A DNA stretch of 64,000 nucleotides from Chitinophaga vietnamensis (GTDB taxonomy: Bacteria; Bacteroidota; Bacteroidia; Chitinophagales; Chitinophagaceae), in contig NZ_CABHMS010000001.1 in the NCBI RefSeq assembly GCF_902167635.1, positions 682,001-746,000 of the forward strand, in the 5' to 3' direction. The position numbers and the translations under genes are program-made. Position 1 is the stretch's first letter. Every line of letters begins with the position of its first letter. Shown here piece after piece: positions 8,963 to 18,404 of this stretch. The notes under the pieces are model-generated. The model was not told the DNA's origin. It saw only the letters and a program-made list of their open reading frames with translations, and ran no database searches.

Positions 8963-9770
8963 AATAGTATTCATATATCTTCCACAACTTCTTCATTCCT
9001 CCCGCTGTTACATACGCTTTTCTCACACGACCGCAGGCATCTTTTTCATAAACATAATCTGTAGCTGCTGTTGTAGTAGCATAAGCATATTTGAGATCGC
9101 GGTGAGCCGCCAGGACAGGGCTTAGCATGGATGGATCAGTTGTGAGCGGACCCAGTTTAATATCATAGAACCGGGCAGCCATAAAACTGTTGTACTCCGG
9201 GTTGCTTACATTGGAATAAATGTACTGATAGATATCTACCGTTACCATACCGGCGTAGTAAGTACCTGTGATCAGTTTAACGAGATTTTGTTGCGCATCC
9301 AGGAAATAAGAAGTGGTAACGCCTTTCGTATTACCTGATGATAAGGTGTACGTAGGAATAGGCTGAGGCCATTGAGGAGCATAGTTGAATGAGAAAGCGT
9401 AACCCGCTGCCACGAGGTCCGGAGACATATAGCTGGCGGCCCTTCCAAGCGAATCAAAATAGAGCGATATCTTATAACCGTACGGGCTGATATAGATCGT
9501 GTCCACGCGGTTTTTATTGTTATAATGAAGATGATAACGAGAGGTGAACTGCCCGTGAGTGGTATAATCATCTTCTATCACTGAATCTACTCTTGCCTGC
9601 TGGTCATAGATATACTGTCGTACATAACTGATACCGCCACTTACCGTATCATAGGCCGTAACTTTTTTCAGGGGCATTTTACAATTGTATTCTGGCGGGA
9701 CGCGCTTGCAGGCAAAGAAAGTGAAAGCTACCAACAGGCATACAGGAATTAAACAGGTACATTTTTTCAT
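8961..9770 (-). CDS. Putative lipoprotein of unknown function
   Basis: 269 residues. The N-terminus MKKCTCLIPVCLLVAFTFFAC is a lipoprotein signal with the acylated Cys at position 21. The body is rich in Tyr, Asp and Thr, with repeated short strands such as VRQYIYDQQARVDSVIEDDY and YHLHYNNKNRVDTIYI. This resembles the YD/RHS-like beta-strand repeats seen in many Bacteroidota lipoproteins annotated DUF4595 or similar; that assignment is a guess. It is monocistronic, convergent with sucB. No catalytic motif is visible. Confidence 0.75.
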   Translation of the reverse strand: MKKCTCLIPVCLLVAFTFFACKRVPPEYNCKMPLKKVTAYDTVSGGISYVRQYIYDQQARVDSVIEDDYTTHGQFTSRYHLHYNNKNRVDTIYISPYGYKISLYFDSLGRAASYMSPDLVAAGYAFSFNYAPQWPQPIPTYTLSSGNTKGVTTSYFLDAQQNLVKLITGTYYAGMVTVDIYQYIYSNVSNPEYNSFMAARFYDIKLGPLTTDPSMLSPVLAAHRDLKYAYATTTAATDYVYEKDACGRVRKAYVTAGGMKKLWKIYEYY

Positions 9771-9897
9771 AACTGGTATTTAGGGTGTTAAAAAAGCAAG
9801 GGAGATGTAGGGGACGCGGTTAAGAGGTGTGATCAACAAATATATGACCAGGGCCTGCGATGTGCCTGCATCGGCAATTTCAGCGTATCTTTGCGCC

Positions 9898-11058
9898 ATG
9901 ACCCGTTGGGAGAATTACCTGGTATCAGCAGAAAAGATCATTGTTGCGTATAAAGGCGAGCTGCCTTTGCATCATTTCCTGAAAGCATTTTTCAAGCAGC
10001 ATCCGCAGATGGGCAGCCGCGACCGCCGTCAGGTATCGCAGCTGGTATATCACTATTACCGCCTGGGTGGCTGGAACCGGCAGCTGCCGGTAAAAGAGCG
10101 TTTGCTGCTGGCTACCTTCTTTTGCGAGTCGCAGCCCGGCGAGCTGCTGGCGCAGCTGAAGCCGGAGTGGAATAGGCAGATACAGGCTTCCCTGGCAGAA
10201 AAGGCCGCCCTGGCCGGACAGCCGCCTGTGGAACCTGCTGCTGTTTTTCCACTGCTGGATGAATTGTCTGAAGAGATAGATACTAACGCTTTCGCCTATA
10301 CGTTTTTAACGCAGCCGCATTTTTTCATCCGCATACGGCCTGGCAAACAGGCGAAAGTATTGCCATTGCTGGATAAGGCTGGCATCTCTTATACCTTGCA
10401 GGAAAATAACAGCACGGTGGCTTTGCCCAATGGTACCAATATAGAAGCCTTGCTACCGGAGAAAAGCTGGTATGAAGTGCAGGATGCATCCAGTCAGCAA
10501 ACAGGCGCGCTTTTCCATCCCAAGGCGGGCGAACGCTGGTGGGATTGCTGTGCAGCAAGTGGCGGCAAGTCGATCCTGTTGAAAGATCAGCAGCCGGATG
10601 TGCAACTGCTGGTGACCGACGTGCGCCGTTCTATCCTCGAAAACCTGCAACAGCGCTTCGTTTCCGCTGGCGTAAAAAAATATGAGGCGCGCGTGGCCGA
10701 TCTTACTGCTCCCAACTTCGCCGCCACAATGGGCAAGCAATTGTTTGACGGCGTGATACTCGATGCGCCTTGTAGTGGTTCCGGCACCTGGGGCCGCACG
10801 CCGGAAAGCCTGTCTTTCTTCAAGCGGGAAGAGATACAACATTACCAGGACCTGCAAAAACGTATAGCCGCCAACGTGATCCCCTTTGTGAAGAAAGGCG
10901 GCTCGCTGATCTATATTACCTGTTCCGTTTTCCGGAAAGAGAATGAGGAACTTGTTAAGTTTATCGAAGACAACAGCACGCTGAGAAAGCAGGAGGGTGG
11001 CCTTATTCCGGGCTATGGCAAAGGCGCTGACACGATGTTTGCAGCGAGGTTGGCGTGA
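9898..11058 (+). CDS. RsmB-type rRNA (cytosine-C5) methyltransferase
   Basis: 386 residues from the ATG at 9898 (MTRWENYLVSAEKIIVAY). Upstream in-frame codons exist from 9829, but that extension has no family-like sequence, so the later start is preferred. The N-terminal ~130 residues form an NusB-like helical RNA-binding domain. The methyltransferase domain carries the SAM site (WDCCAASGGKSILL), the DAPCSGSGTW motif with the PC cysteine and the ITCSVF motif with the catalytic Cys of m5C enzymes. The expected role is m5C modification of 16S rRNA (position 967 in E. coli); the exact target is inferred from the family. It stands alone, 30 bp before a secreted peptidase-like gene. Confidence 0.88.
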   Translation: MTRWENYLVSAEKIIVAYKGELPLHHFLKAFFKQHPQMGSRDRRQVSQLVYHYYRLGGWNRQLPVKERLLLATFFCESQPGELLAQLKPEWNRQIQASLAEKAALAGQPPVEPAAVFPLLDELSEEIDTNAFAYTFLTQPHFFIRIRPGKQAKVLPLLDKAGISYTLQENNSTVALPNGTNIEALLPEKSWYEVQDASSQQTGALFHPKAGERWWDCCAASGGKSILLKDQQPDVQLLVTDVRRSILENLQQRFVSAGVKKYEARVADLTAPNFAATMGKQLFDGVILDAPCSGSGTWGRTPESLSFFKREEIQHYQDLQKRIAANVIPFVKKGGSLIYITCSVFRKENEELVKFIEDNSTLRKQEGGLIPGYGKGADTMFAARLA

Positions 11059-11088
11059 TTATGTTATTTTTAGAGGAAATACCTGCCC

Positions 11089-12471
11089 ATGAAAAGAACC
11101 GGTATACTGCTGCTGGTACTGTTACCCTTGCTGACTGCGGCCCAAACCCGCTTTAATGTCCGGTTCTCTGAACCCCTGGCCGTTTACCAGTTTGTTCAGA
11201 GCCTCTCGGCTCATGCGCCAGATAATGCCTTTAAAGATGCCTACCAGCGCTCCGCTTTCAATGATCCGGCTCATAATGGCCTGCTGGCGGTGTTTGACAC
11301 CCTGCGCACCTATTACAGTTACGACTATACGAATTATCCCTATGGGCAGAGAACGCAAGGCTCCACGGAGGGGCTGCTGAAGAAACATCTTATCAATGCT
11401 GCTACTATCAATGATTTCAAGCTACAGGCAGTAGGTATCATTCCCAATATTGATCTCATCACGCTCACGGATATACTGAATCAGTTCCAGCCGGTTTACC
11501 GGTCACTTATTTATCTACCTAATAAAACTGCTTTCGAAAAGCAACTGGATACGCTCCGGTATCTCGTCAAAACAGTGAATATTCCTGCTTATTTCGACGC
11601 TGGCGTGCAATTCTATCATGCTGCCTGGGATAGCAGCATTCCTTTCGAGTTTGCAGTATATCCACTGCCGGATGCCGGCGGCTTTACGGCTTCGGCCTTC
11701 CAGAACATCGCGGTGAGCGCGATGCAAACGCATCTGGAAGACTACAATGTATTGTTGTCTGTGATGATGCACGAAATTTTCCACATCCTGTACGATGAGG
11801 AATCGCCGGCTTTTAAAATACAGCTGGAGCGCTGGTTCAACGACCGGCCCACGAAGAGTAGCCGTTATGCCTGGCTGCTGCTCAACGAGGCGCTGGCCAC
11901 AGCCATGGGCAATGGTTACGTGTACCGGCAGCTCAATGGCCAGCTGGATAGCACCGACTGGTACAACCGTACTTATATTAATAAGATGGCGAAACGCATC
12001 TATCCGATGGTAAAAGATTACATTGATCGCAGGCAGGCTATTGACAAGGATTTTGCAGATGCCTACATCCGCATATATGACCGTGATTTCGACTGGCTCT
12101 ATGATGTGGATAATGTGCTGGCTTATCGTTATCTGTTGACAGATGATGCACAGGATTTCCAGGCCCTCGGGCGGTTGTTCCCCTATCGTTCGGTGTATGA
12201 ATTTAGCGATGAGATATCCGGATCATCGGTGGAGAAGATGAGCACGACGCCAATCACCAAGCTGGTGGCCATTTACAAGGATCATCAACGGAAACTTTCA
12301 TTGGTGAAGAGCACATTTGAAGAGCTGAAAGATTGGGCTCCTGATGCTACCACTGATTTTACGCGCGCCATATTACTGAAAGACAAAACCTGGCTGATCA
12401 TCTTTAATAATGTGAAAACCAATACCGCAGACAAGCTGGGGGTACTTAAACTAAAAAAGGATGGATATTAA
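11089..12471 (+). CDS. Secreted gluzincin-like metallopeptidase, family not recognised
   Basis: 460 residues with a signal peptide (about 1-19, ending LTAAQT). A zinc-peptidase site is visible: H228-E229-x-x-H232 in VMMHEIFHILYDE, and 35 residues later N266-E267-A in LLNEALATAMGNGY, the spacing and NExxA pattern of gluzincin third ligands. The rest is helical with no recognised domain. Protein hydrolysis in the periplasm is plausible from the motif alone. It follows the RsmB-like gene by 30 bp and may share its transcript. It is convergent with mnmA. The name is inferred from the motif, not from a family match. Confidence 0.7.
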   Translation: MKRTGILLLVLLPLLTAAQTRFNVRFSEPLAVYQFVQSLSAHAPDNAFKDAYQRSAFNDPAHNGLLAVFDTLRTYYSYDYTNYPYGQRTQGSTEGLLKKHLINAATINDFKLQAVGIIPNIDLITLTDILNQFQPVYRSLIYLPNKTAFEKQLDTLRYLVKTVNIPAYFDAGVQFYHAAWDSSIPFEFAVYPLPDAGGFTASAFQNIAVSAMQTHLEDYNVLLSVMMHEIFHILYDEESPAFKIQLERWFNDRPTKSSRYAWLLLNEALATAMGNGYVYRQLNGQLDSTDWYNRTYINKMAKRIYPMVKDYIDRRQAIDKDFADAYIRIYDRDFDWLYDVDNVLAYRYLLTDDAQDFQALGRLFPYRSVYEFSDEISGSSVEKMSTTPITKLVAIYKDHQRKLSLVKSTFEELKDWAPDATTDFTRAILLKDKTWLIIFNNVKTNTADKLGVLKLKKDGY

Positions 12472-12480
12472 TATCCATCC
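12459..12480. terminator. Short hairpin at the end of the gluzincin-like gene
   Basis: A perfect 22-bp palindrome (11-bp arms GGATGGATATT / AATATCCATCC, no loop) that includes the TAA stop codon, in the 38-bp gap before convergent mnmA. There is no long T tract, so terminator function is uncertain. Confidence 0.4.
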
Positions 12481-12509
12481 CTTCCTTGTATCAATCATTC
12501 AAAACCGAG

Positions 12510-13613
12510 CTAAATAATGGCTGCACGCTGGATGATGCCGCCGCCTACTACATCGTCGCCTTCGTAGAATACGGCTGATTGTCCGGGTGCGATACCTTTT
12601 ACATTTTCATAGAAATCCACTTTCACTTGTCCGTTTACATTGTACAGGTTGCTAAGTGCGCCTTTGTCTTTGTAACGGATCTTGGTGATGGCTTCCATGC
12701 CTTCAGGGATGGTATCATATTTCCCCATATTGATGCCGCTCACGAACATTTCGTTCTTTTGCAGTTCATCTTCGCTGCCGAGTACGACGGTATTGGTTTC
12801 CGGGATGATCTCGGTGACGAATACAGGGCGGCCAAGGGCGATTTCGAGGCCTTTACGCTGGCCGATGGTGTAGAAGGGGTATCCCTTGTGTTTACCTACG
12901 ATGGTGCCGTCTGCCAGTACGAAATTGCCGCCGTTGACCCTTTCTTCGAGGCCTTCCACTTTACGTTTCAGGAATCCGCGGTAGTCGTTATCCGGCACGA
13001 AGCATATTTCATAGCTTTCAGCTTTCTTGGCGAGTTCAGGATAGCCGAAGTCGAAGGCCATTTGCCTGATCTCTGTTTTGCGGTATTTACCCAGCGGGAG
13101 CAGGGTACGGGAGAGCACATCCTGCTGGATGCCCCAGAGCACATAGCTCTGGTCTTTCAGCTCATCGACACCTTTGCTGATCACATAACGGCCGTTGGTA
13201 TGCTGCCTGATCTGGCCATAGTGGCCGGTGGCAATAAATTCGCAGTCCATGGCATCGGCGCGTTTCATGAGGGCGCGCCATTTGATATGGGTGTTGCAGA
13301 GCACGCAGGGATTGGGCGTGCGGCCTGCAATGTATTCATCTACAAAATTATTGATCACAAAATCCCCGAATTCGTCGCGGATATCCAGCACAAAGTGCGG
13401 GAAACCGTGATGCACCGCGGCGGCGCGGGCATCGTTGAAAGAATCGAGGTTGCAGCAGCCGGTCTCTTTCTTGCTGGCGCCTGCTGATGCATAATCCCAG
13501 GTTTTCATGGTGATGCCCACCACTTCATAGCCCTGTTCGTGCAACATGAGCGCTGTAACGGTACTATCGATACCGCCGCTCATGGCTACCAGTACTTTTC
13601 CAAGCTTGCTCAT
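12510..13613 (-). CDS. mnmA: tRNA 2-thiouridine(34) synthase
   Basis: 367 residues, matching MnmA. The PP-loop is seen as SGGIDSTVTALML near residue 10. The catalytic cysteines lie in PCVLCNTHIKW (about 102-105) and YEICFVPDNDYRGF (about 205), and the C-terminal beta-barrel carries IAPGQSAVFYEGDDVVGGG. It activates U34 of Glu, Gln and Lys tRNAs with ATP and inserts sulfur delivered by a relay. The gene is single, convergent with the gluzincin-like gene and divergent from uxaB. On its strand TAATTTTG sits just upstream of the ATG as a possible -7 box, without a clear -33 element. Confidence 0.96.
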   Translation of the reverse strand: MSKLGKVLVAMSGGIDSTVTALMLHEQGYEVVGITMKTWDYASAGASKKETGCCNLDSFNDARAAAVHHGFPHFVLDIRDEFGDFVINNFVDEYIAGRTPNPCVLCNTHIKWRALMKRADAMDCEFIATGHYGQIRQHTNGRYVISKGVDELKDQSYVLWGIQQDVLSRTLLPLGKYRKTEIRQMAFDFGYPELAKKAESYEICFVPDNDYRGFLKRKVEGLEERVNGGNFVLADGTIVGKHKGYPFYTIGQRKGLEIALGRPVFVTEIIPETNTVVLGSEDELQKNEMFVSGINMGKYDTIPEGMEAITKIRYKDKGALSNLYNVNGQVKVDFYENVKGIAPGQSAVFYEGDDVVGGGIIQRAAII

Positions 13614-13803
13614 TTCAAAAAAAGTTTAAGGAGGCAAAATTACTTAAATTCCGGCCAACCGCCATCCACACATTATTGATTGTAACAATGTCAGTATCGA
13701 TTTTGATGATGGCAAAGGCACATTATTATAATTTAATTGCAAAATGTTAATCCGGAATTATATATTTATTGTGTCAAGACGTATTTAGCATAAATTACAT
13801 GTG

Positions 13804-15294
13804 ATGCTTCCGATTTTAAATAAAGAGCTAGTGCTCAACCGAAAAGATTCCGGCGTTCATGAAAAACAATTCCAGTTTCCGGAAAAAATATTGCAATTCG
13901 GCACCGGCGTACTGTTGCGTGGCCTCGTAGATTACCTGGTGGATAAAGCCAATAAAAAAGGGATCTATGAAGGACGGATCGTGATTGTAAAGTCCACCGA
14001 TGGCGATACCAGCGATTTCGACCGCCAGGACAGCCTCTACACCACGCACATCAAAGGTATTGCCCAAGGCGAGCTCGTTGATCAGGCGCTGATCAACGCT
14101 TCTATAAGTCGCGTTTTGCAATCGAATGCAGATTGGCAGAAGATTTTGGAAACCGTTCACCAGCCTGCATTACAGACAATCATCTCCAACACCACAGAGG
14201 TAGGCATCCAGTATGTCGAAGAAAAACTTTCTGCCGGCGTACCGTCTTCCTTCCCCGGTAAACTGCTCGCTATCCTCTGGGAGCGTTATCAATATTTCAA
14301 AGGCGGCAGCAACACCGGTTTTGTGATCGTACCTACGGAACTGGTGGTGAACAACGGCCAGCTATTGAAAGAGATCGTATTGCAACTGGCCGTGTACAAT
14401 GAGTTGCCAGCAGCCTTCATCGGCTGGGTGCAGGCAGATAACCACTTCTGCAATTCGCTGGTAGACCGCATTGTGCCGGGCAAGCCCCGCAACCTGGCGG
14501 AACAGGAAGCCAAAGCCGGCTATACCGACCAGTTGTGGATAGAAGTAGAGCCCTTCCTGTTGTGGGCCATCGAGGGGAATAGTTATATCCGTTCGGTGCT
14601 GTCGTTTCATGAGGCAGATGAGCGCATGCTCATCACGCCCAGCATCACGCCATACCGGGAACAGAAACTGCGCATCCTCAATGGCAGCCATACTATCACA
14701 GTGCCGCTGGCATTTCTTTCCGGCTTCAACACCGTGTATGAATGTATGGAAGATGAATACCTGCGCAACTTCTTTCAACAAGTAATATTACAAGAGATAT
14801 TACCTACCATCAAGGATATTTGTCCGCAGGCGGGCAGCTTCGCACAAGATGTGCTGGACCGCTTCGCCAATCCTTTCATTGCGCACAAACTGATCAGCAT
14901 CACTTTCCAGGAAAGCTCCAAAATGAATGCGCGCAATGTGCGCACATTTGTGCGGTATTATGAGCAACAGCAGTCGCTGCCTCCATACATGTGCCTGGGA
15001 TTCGCTGCCATGCTGCTTTTCCTGAAACCGGTGCGTGAAGAAGGCGGTAAATATTATGGTAGCAGACAAGGAGAAGAATACCTGATCACCGATGATAATG
15101 CCGCCATCTTTGCAGCATACTGGCGTGATCATAATAATATCGGAGAGATGGTACAACAGATATGCCGCGATGAGCGCCTCTGGGAAACCAGTCTGGACGC
15201 GCTTCCCGGCTTCTCTGCTACGGTGGCTGAACATTTACAGCAGCTGCAAAGCAAAGGCGTAAAACAATTTATTCACCAGGGATCAGCTTCTTAA
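13804..15294 (+). CDS. uxaB: Tagaturonate reductase (altronate oxidoreductase)
   Basis: About 496 residues; ATG at 13804, with a GTG directly before it as an alternative. It belongs to the mannitol/altronate dehydrogenase family: the N-terminal Rossmann part has LQFGTGVLLRGLVDYLVDKA, and the C-terminal helical domain has RILNGSHTITVPLAFLSG and NPFIAHKLISI. It reduces D-tagaturonate to D-altronate with NADH, the second step of galacturonate breakdown. UxaB rather than UxuB is chosen because altronate dehydratase (uxaA) is present nearby and mannonate dehydratase is not. It is the first gene of a tight operon (14 bp to uxaC). Confidence 0.92.
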   Translation: MLPILNKELVLNRKDSGVHEKQFQFPEKILQFGTGVLLRGLVDYLVDKANKKGIYEGRIVIVKSTDGDTSDFDRQDSLYTTHIKGIAQGELVDQALINASISRVLQSNADWQKILETVHQPALQTIISNTTEVGIQYVEEKLSAGVPSSFPGKLLAILWERYQYFKGGSNTGFVIVPTELVVNNGQLLKEIVLQLAVYNELPAAFIGWVQADNHFCNSLVDRIVPGKPRNLAEQEAKAGYTDQLWIEVEPFLLWAIEGNSYIRSVLSFHEADERMLITPSITPYREQKLRILNGSHTITVPLAFLSGFNTVYECMEDEYLRNFFQQVILQEILPTIKDICPQAGSFAQDVLDRFANPFIAHKLISITFQESSKMNARNVRTFVRYYEQQQSLPPYMCLGFAAMLLFLKPVREEGGKYYGSRQGEEYLITDDNAAIFAAYWRDHNNIGEMVQQICRDERLWETSLDALPGFSATVAEHLQQLQSKGVKQFIHQGSAS

Positions 15295-15308
15295 ATCATT
15301 CATTGTAT

Positions 15309-16703
15309 ATGAAGGCATTCTTATCTGAAGACTTTTTACTCCAAACGGAAACGGCTAAACGATTATATTTCGATTATGCACAGGAGATGCCTGTGATCGA
15401 TTACCACAACCATTTGCCGCCCGATGAAATTGCACAGAACAAAGCATTCAGGAACCTGACGGATATCTGGCTTCGTGGCGACCACTACAAGTGGCGTGCG
15501 ATGCGCGCCAATGGCGTACCTGAAAAATATATCACCGGCGACAGCGACGACTTCACCAAGTTCCGTCACTGGGCCGCTACAGCGCCTTACACCATGCGCA
15601 ACCCGCTGTATCATTGGTCGCACATGGAACTGCGCAATCCTTTTGGCGTAAAGGAGCTGCTGAATGAATCCACGGCAGAGAAGATCTATCAGCAATGCAA
15701 TGAGCAATTGCCTGCGCTCACTACACAAGCCCTGCTGAAACATTTCAAGGTAGATGTGTTGTGCACGACAGATGATCCGGTGGATTCGCTGGAACATCAT
15801 GCGGCCATTGCCGCGCATCCTTTCGGGCCGCGCGTGTTGCCTACTTTCCGGCCAGACCGGGCCATGGCGGTGGATAATCCGGCCGCTTTCAATGCCTTTG
15901 TGGATCAACTGGCGACCGTTACCAATAATGATATCAGCAGCTTCAAAGCGATGATGGAAGCGCTACACCAGCGCCATACCTATTTCCATGAAAAAGGCGG
16001 GCGGCTGAGTGATCACGGCATCAGCACCTTTGTATTTGCACCAGCTACGGAAAGCGAGTTGGAAAATATTTTTGTGAAAGCCCGCAAAGGCCAGCCGGTC
16101 AATGATCTGGAGAATGAACAGTTCAAGACTGCCGTGCTGCTGCAAGTATGTGGATGGAACCATGCACGCGGCTGGGCGCAGCAGTTCCATGCGGGCGCTA
16201 TCCGCAACAACAACAGCAGGCTGTTGCAGTTGCTGGGCGCCGATGCCGGCGTGGACTCCATCGGCGATTGGAGCAATGCTGCGCGTATGAGCGCATTCTT
16301 TAACGAGCTGGAAAGAAAAGATCGTCTTGCTAAAACCATCGTGTACAATCTTAACCCGGCAGATAATGAAGTGTTTGCCACCATGATGGGGAATTTCCAG
16401 GATGGTACTGTGGCCGGAAAGATGCAATACGGCTCCGGATGGTGGTTCCTGGATCAGAAAGACGGTATGGAGAAGCAGATGAACACGCTTAGCAATATGG
16501 GCTTGCTGAGCCGTTTTGTAGGCATGCTTACCGATTCAAGAAGTTTTCTTTCTTATTCGCGGCACGAATATTTCCGTCGTATTTTGTGTAACCTGTTAGG
16601 ACAAGATGTGGAGAACGGAGAGCTGCCGGATGATATCAAATGGCTGGGCAAGATGGTACAGGATATCTGTTACAATAACGCGAAAGCATATTTCGGATTT
16701 TAG
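15309..16703 (+). CDS. uxaC: Uronate isomerase
   Basis: 464 residues from the ATG at 15309; a TTG six bases earlier is less likely. It is an amidohydrolase-fold uronate isomerase: the HxH metal site is in MPVIDYHNHLPPDEIA, followed by the family stretch NLTDIWLRGDHYKWRAMRANG and the C-terminal GLLSRFVGMLTDSRSFLSY. It converts D-galacturonate to tagaturonate (and glucuronate to fructuronate). Length is typical (about 465-470). It sits between uxaB and kdgK with no gap to kdgK, whose ATG follows the TAG directly. Confidence 0.96.
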   Translation: MKAFLSEDFLLQTETAKRLYFDYAQEMPVIDYHNHLPPDEIAQNKAFRNLTDIWLRGDHYKWRAMRANGVPEKYITGDSDDFTKFRHWAATAPYTMRNPLYHWSHMELRNPFGVKELLNESTAEKIYQQCNEQLPALTTQALLKHFKVDVLCTTDDPVDSLEHHAAIAAHPFGPRVLPTFRPDRAMAVDNPAAFNAFVDQLATVTNNDISSFKAMMEALHQRHTYFHEKGGRLSDHGISTFVFAPATESELENIFVKARKGQPVNDLENEQFKTAVLLQVCGWNHARGWAQQFHAGAIRNNNSRLLQLLGADAGVDSIGDWSNAARMSAFFNELERKDRLAKTIVYNLNPADNEVFATMMGNFQDGTVAGKMQYGSGWWFLDQKDGMEKQMNTLSNMGLLSRFVGMLTDSRSFLSYSRHEYFRRILCNLLGQDVENGELPDDIKWLGKMVQDICYNNAKAYFGF

Positions 16704-17702
16704 ATGAAAGCAGTAAAAGTAATTACATTCGGAGAGATACTCCTGCGTTTGTCGCCACAGCTGGCGCAGCATACTGCCGCTGCGTATGTAGGCGGCGCAG
16801 AAGCCAATGTGGCGGCGAGTTTGGCGGGATGGGGCACCCCGGTAGCCTACCTGAGTAAAGTGCCTGATAATGGTTTTTCAAGAGATGTATTGCAGCAATT
16901 GTCCAATATTGGCATTGACACGGGCCGAATGTTATGGGGCGGCGATCGCATCGGGTTATATTACCTGGCGCAGGGCAGCGATCTTAAACATGCGGAAGTC
17001 GTGTATGACCGCAAATATTCTTCTTTCAGCGAGATTGAATCGGGAACAGTGAACTGGGACGAATTGCTGGGCGATGCCGAGTGGTTCCATTGGAGCGCTA
17101 TTACGCCGGCGTTGAGCCAACAAGCGGCAAACGTTTGCAGAGAAGTGCTGGAAGCGGCCGCCCGCAAGGGAATGATCATCTCCACAGATCTTAATTACCG
17201 CAGTAAATTATGGCAATACGGCAAGAAGCCTTTTGAAGTGATGCCTGAACTGGTGCAGTATTGCGATGTAGTGATGGGCAATATCTGGGCAGCGCATACC
17301 ATGCTGGATACCGCATTGGATACCGTGGCCATGGAAAACGCTACCAAAGCGGTTTTCCTGCAAACGGCGGAAAAGGTGGCAAAGGAAATAACGGCAACGT
17401 ATACACGCTGTCAGCGCGTAGCGTTCACTTTCCGTTTCTCCAGTGCTCCTTCGCATAATCAATACTATGCGTTTTACTATCATGCGGGGCATATCAGCAT
17501 TTCAAAAGAGTATGAAACAAATGCAGTAGTAGACCGTGTAGGCAGCGGCGATTGTTTTATGGCAGGCCTGATCCACACGCAATTGCAGGGGCAGAACGAT
17601 CAGCAGATCATTGATTTTGCAGCAGCGGCGGCCTATTCCAAATTCTTTGTGAAGGGAGATTTCAACACCACACCGATTAATGATATCATTAAACTTATAT
17701 AG
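16704..17702 (+). CDS. kdgK: 2-keto-3-deoxygluconate kinase
   Basis: 332 residues of the PfkB sugar kinase family. The N-terminal substrate-binding sheet shows VGGAEANVAASLAGWG, and the C-terminal PfkB signature is AVVDRVGSGDCFMAGLIH with the catalytic Asp in the GSGD motif. It phosphorylates KDG to KDPG, the common step of the uxa and kdu branches in this locus. The start abuts the uxaC stop and the eda ATG is two bases after its stop, so the three genes are almost certainly cotranscribed and translationally coupled. Confidence 0.92.
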   Translation: MKAVKVITFGEILLRLSPQLAQHTAAAYVGGAEANVAASLAGWGTPVAYLSKVPDNGFSRDVLQQLSNIGIDTGRMLWGGDRIGLYYLAQGSDLKHAEVVYDRKYSSFSEIESGTVNWDELLGDAEWFHWSAITPALSQQAANVCREVLEAAARKGMIISTDLNYRSKLWQYGKKPFEVMPELVQYCDVVMGNIWAAHTMLDTALDTVAMENATKAVFLQTAEKVAKEITATYTRCQRVAFTFRFSSAPSHNQYYAFYYHAGHISISKEYETNAVVDRVGSGDCFMAGLIHTQLQGQNDQQIIDFAAAAAYSKFFVKGDFNTTPINDIIKLI

Positions 17703-17704
17703 CC

Positions 17705-18370
17705 ATGAGTGCACCACAACCTGAAGTGATCATTGCGGCATTTGAGCAGAGCGGGATCATTCCTGTGTTTTACCATGATGATGCCGGCGTTTGCATCGCA
17801 GTGCTGCAAGCCTGTTACGATGCGGGTTTGCGCGTATTTGAATTTACCAGCAGGGGCGCTCATGCGCGTGCTAATTTCAAGGCGCTGCTGGACAAGCGGA
17901 ATGCGGCGATGCCGGGAATGCGCCTCGGTATTGGCACGATCAAGAACCAGGCAGATGCCGCCTACTATGCCGGTGCAGGAGCTGATTTCATCGTATGCCC
18001 GATTATCGATACAGAGATCACGGCCTGGTGTAAATCGCAGCAAATACTTTGCGTGCCTGGCTGTATGACGCCTACAGAGATTTCCGTAGCGGAGAAACAG
18101 GGGGCGCAGCTGGTGAAACTGTTTCCCGGAAACGTGCTGGGGCCAGGCTTTCTGAAGGCGATCAAGCCTTTGTTCCCGCAATTGAAATTTATGCCTACCG
18201 GCGGCGTAGAGCCCACGCCGCAGAGTATCAACAGCTGGTATGAAGCAGGTGTGGTTTGTGTAGGGATGGGTTCCAACCTGCTCACCAAAGCATTGATCGA
18301 TGCGAAAGACTGGGCGGCCCTGAAGGAAAAAATTATGCAAACGTTTGCAATTGTCCGGCGTAATAATTAA
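17705..18370 (+). CDS. eda: KDPG aldolase
   Basis: 221 residues, a class I TIM-barrel aldolase. The Schiff-base lysine is in GAQLVKLFPGN; IGTIKN, PGCMTP and PTGGVEPT phosphate-binding loops are present. It splits 2-keto-3-deoxy-6-phosphogluconate into pyruvate and glyceraldehyde-3-phosphate, ending the uronate pathway. Its final codons contain a perfect LacI-type palindrome (18336-18349), apparently an operator for exuT placed inside the coding sequence. Confidence 0.93.
   Translation: MSAPQPEVIIAAFEQSGIIPVFYHDDAGVCIAVLQACYDAGLRVFEFTSRGAHARANFKALLDKRNAAMPGMRLGIGTIKNQADAAYYAGAGADFIVCPIIDTEITAWCKSQQILCVPGCMTPTEISVAEKQGAQLVKLFPGNVLGPGFLKAIKPLFPQLKFMPTGGVEPTPQSINSWYEAGVVCVGMGSNLLTKALIDAKDWAALKEKIMQTFAIVRRNN
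18336..18349. promoter_or_regulatory. LacI-type operator upstream of exuT
   Basis: A perfect 14-bp palindrome, TGCAAACGTTTGCA, in the last codons of eda and 56 bp before the exuT ATG. Its TTTG (18344-18347) could be a -33 box, with TAATTTAA 20 bp downstream (18368-18375) as a weak -7. The same palindrome recurs at 23773, and with two terminal mismatches at 21642, all within one catabolic locus that also encodes a LacI-family regulator. The binding protein is inferred. Confidence 0.6.
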
Positions 18371-18404
18371 TTTAAGCCACTTATAAATTCCAAAATCAGC
18401 CGTA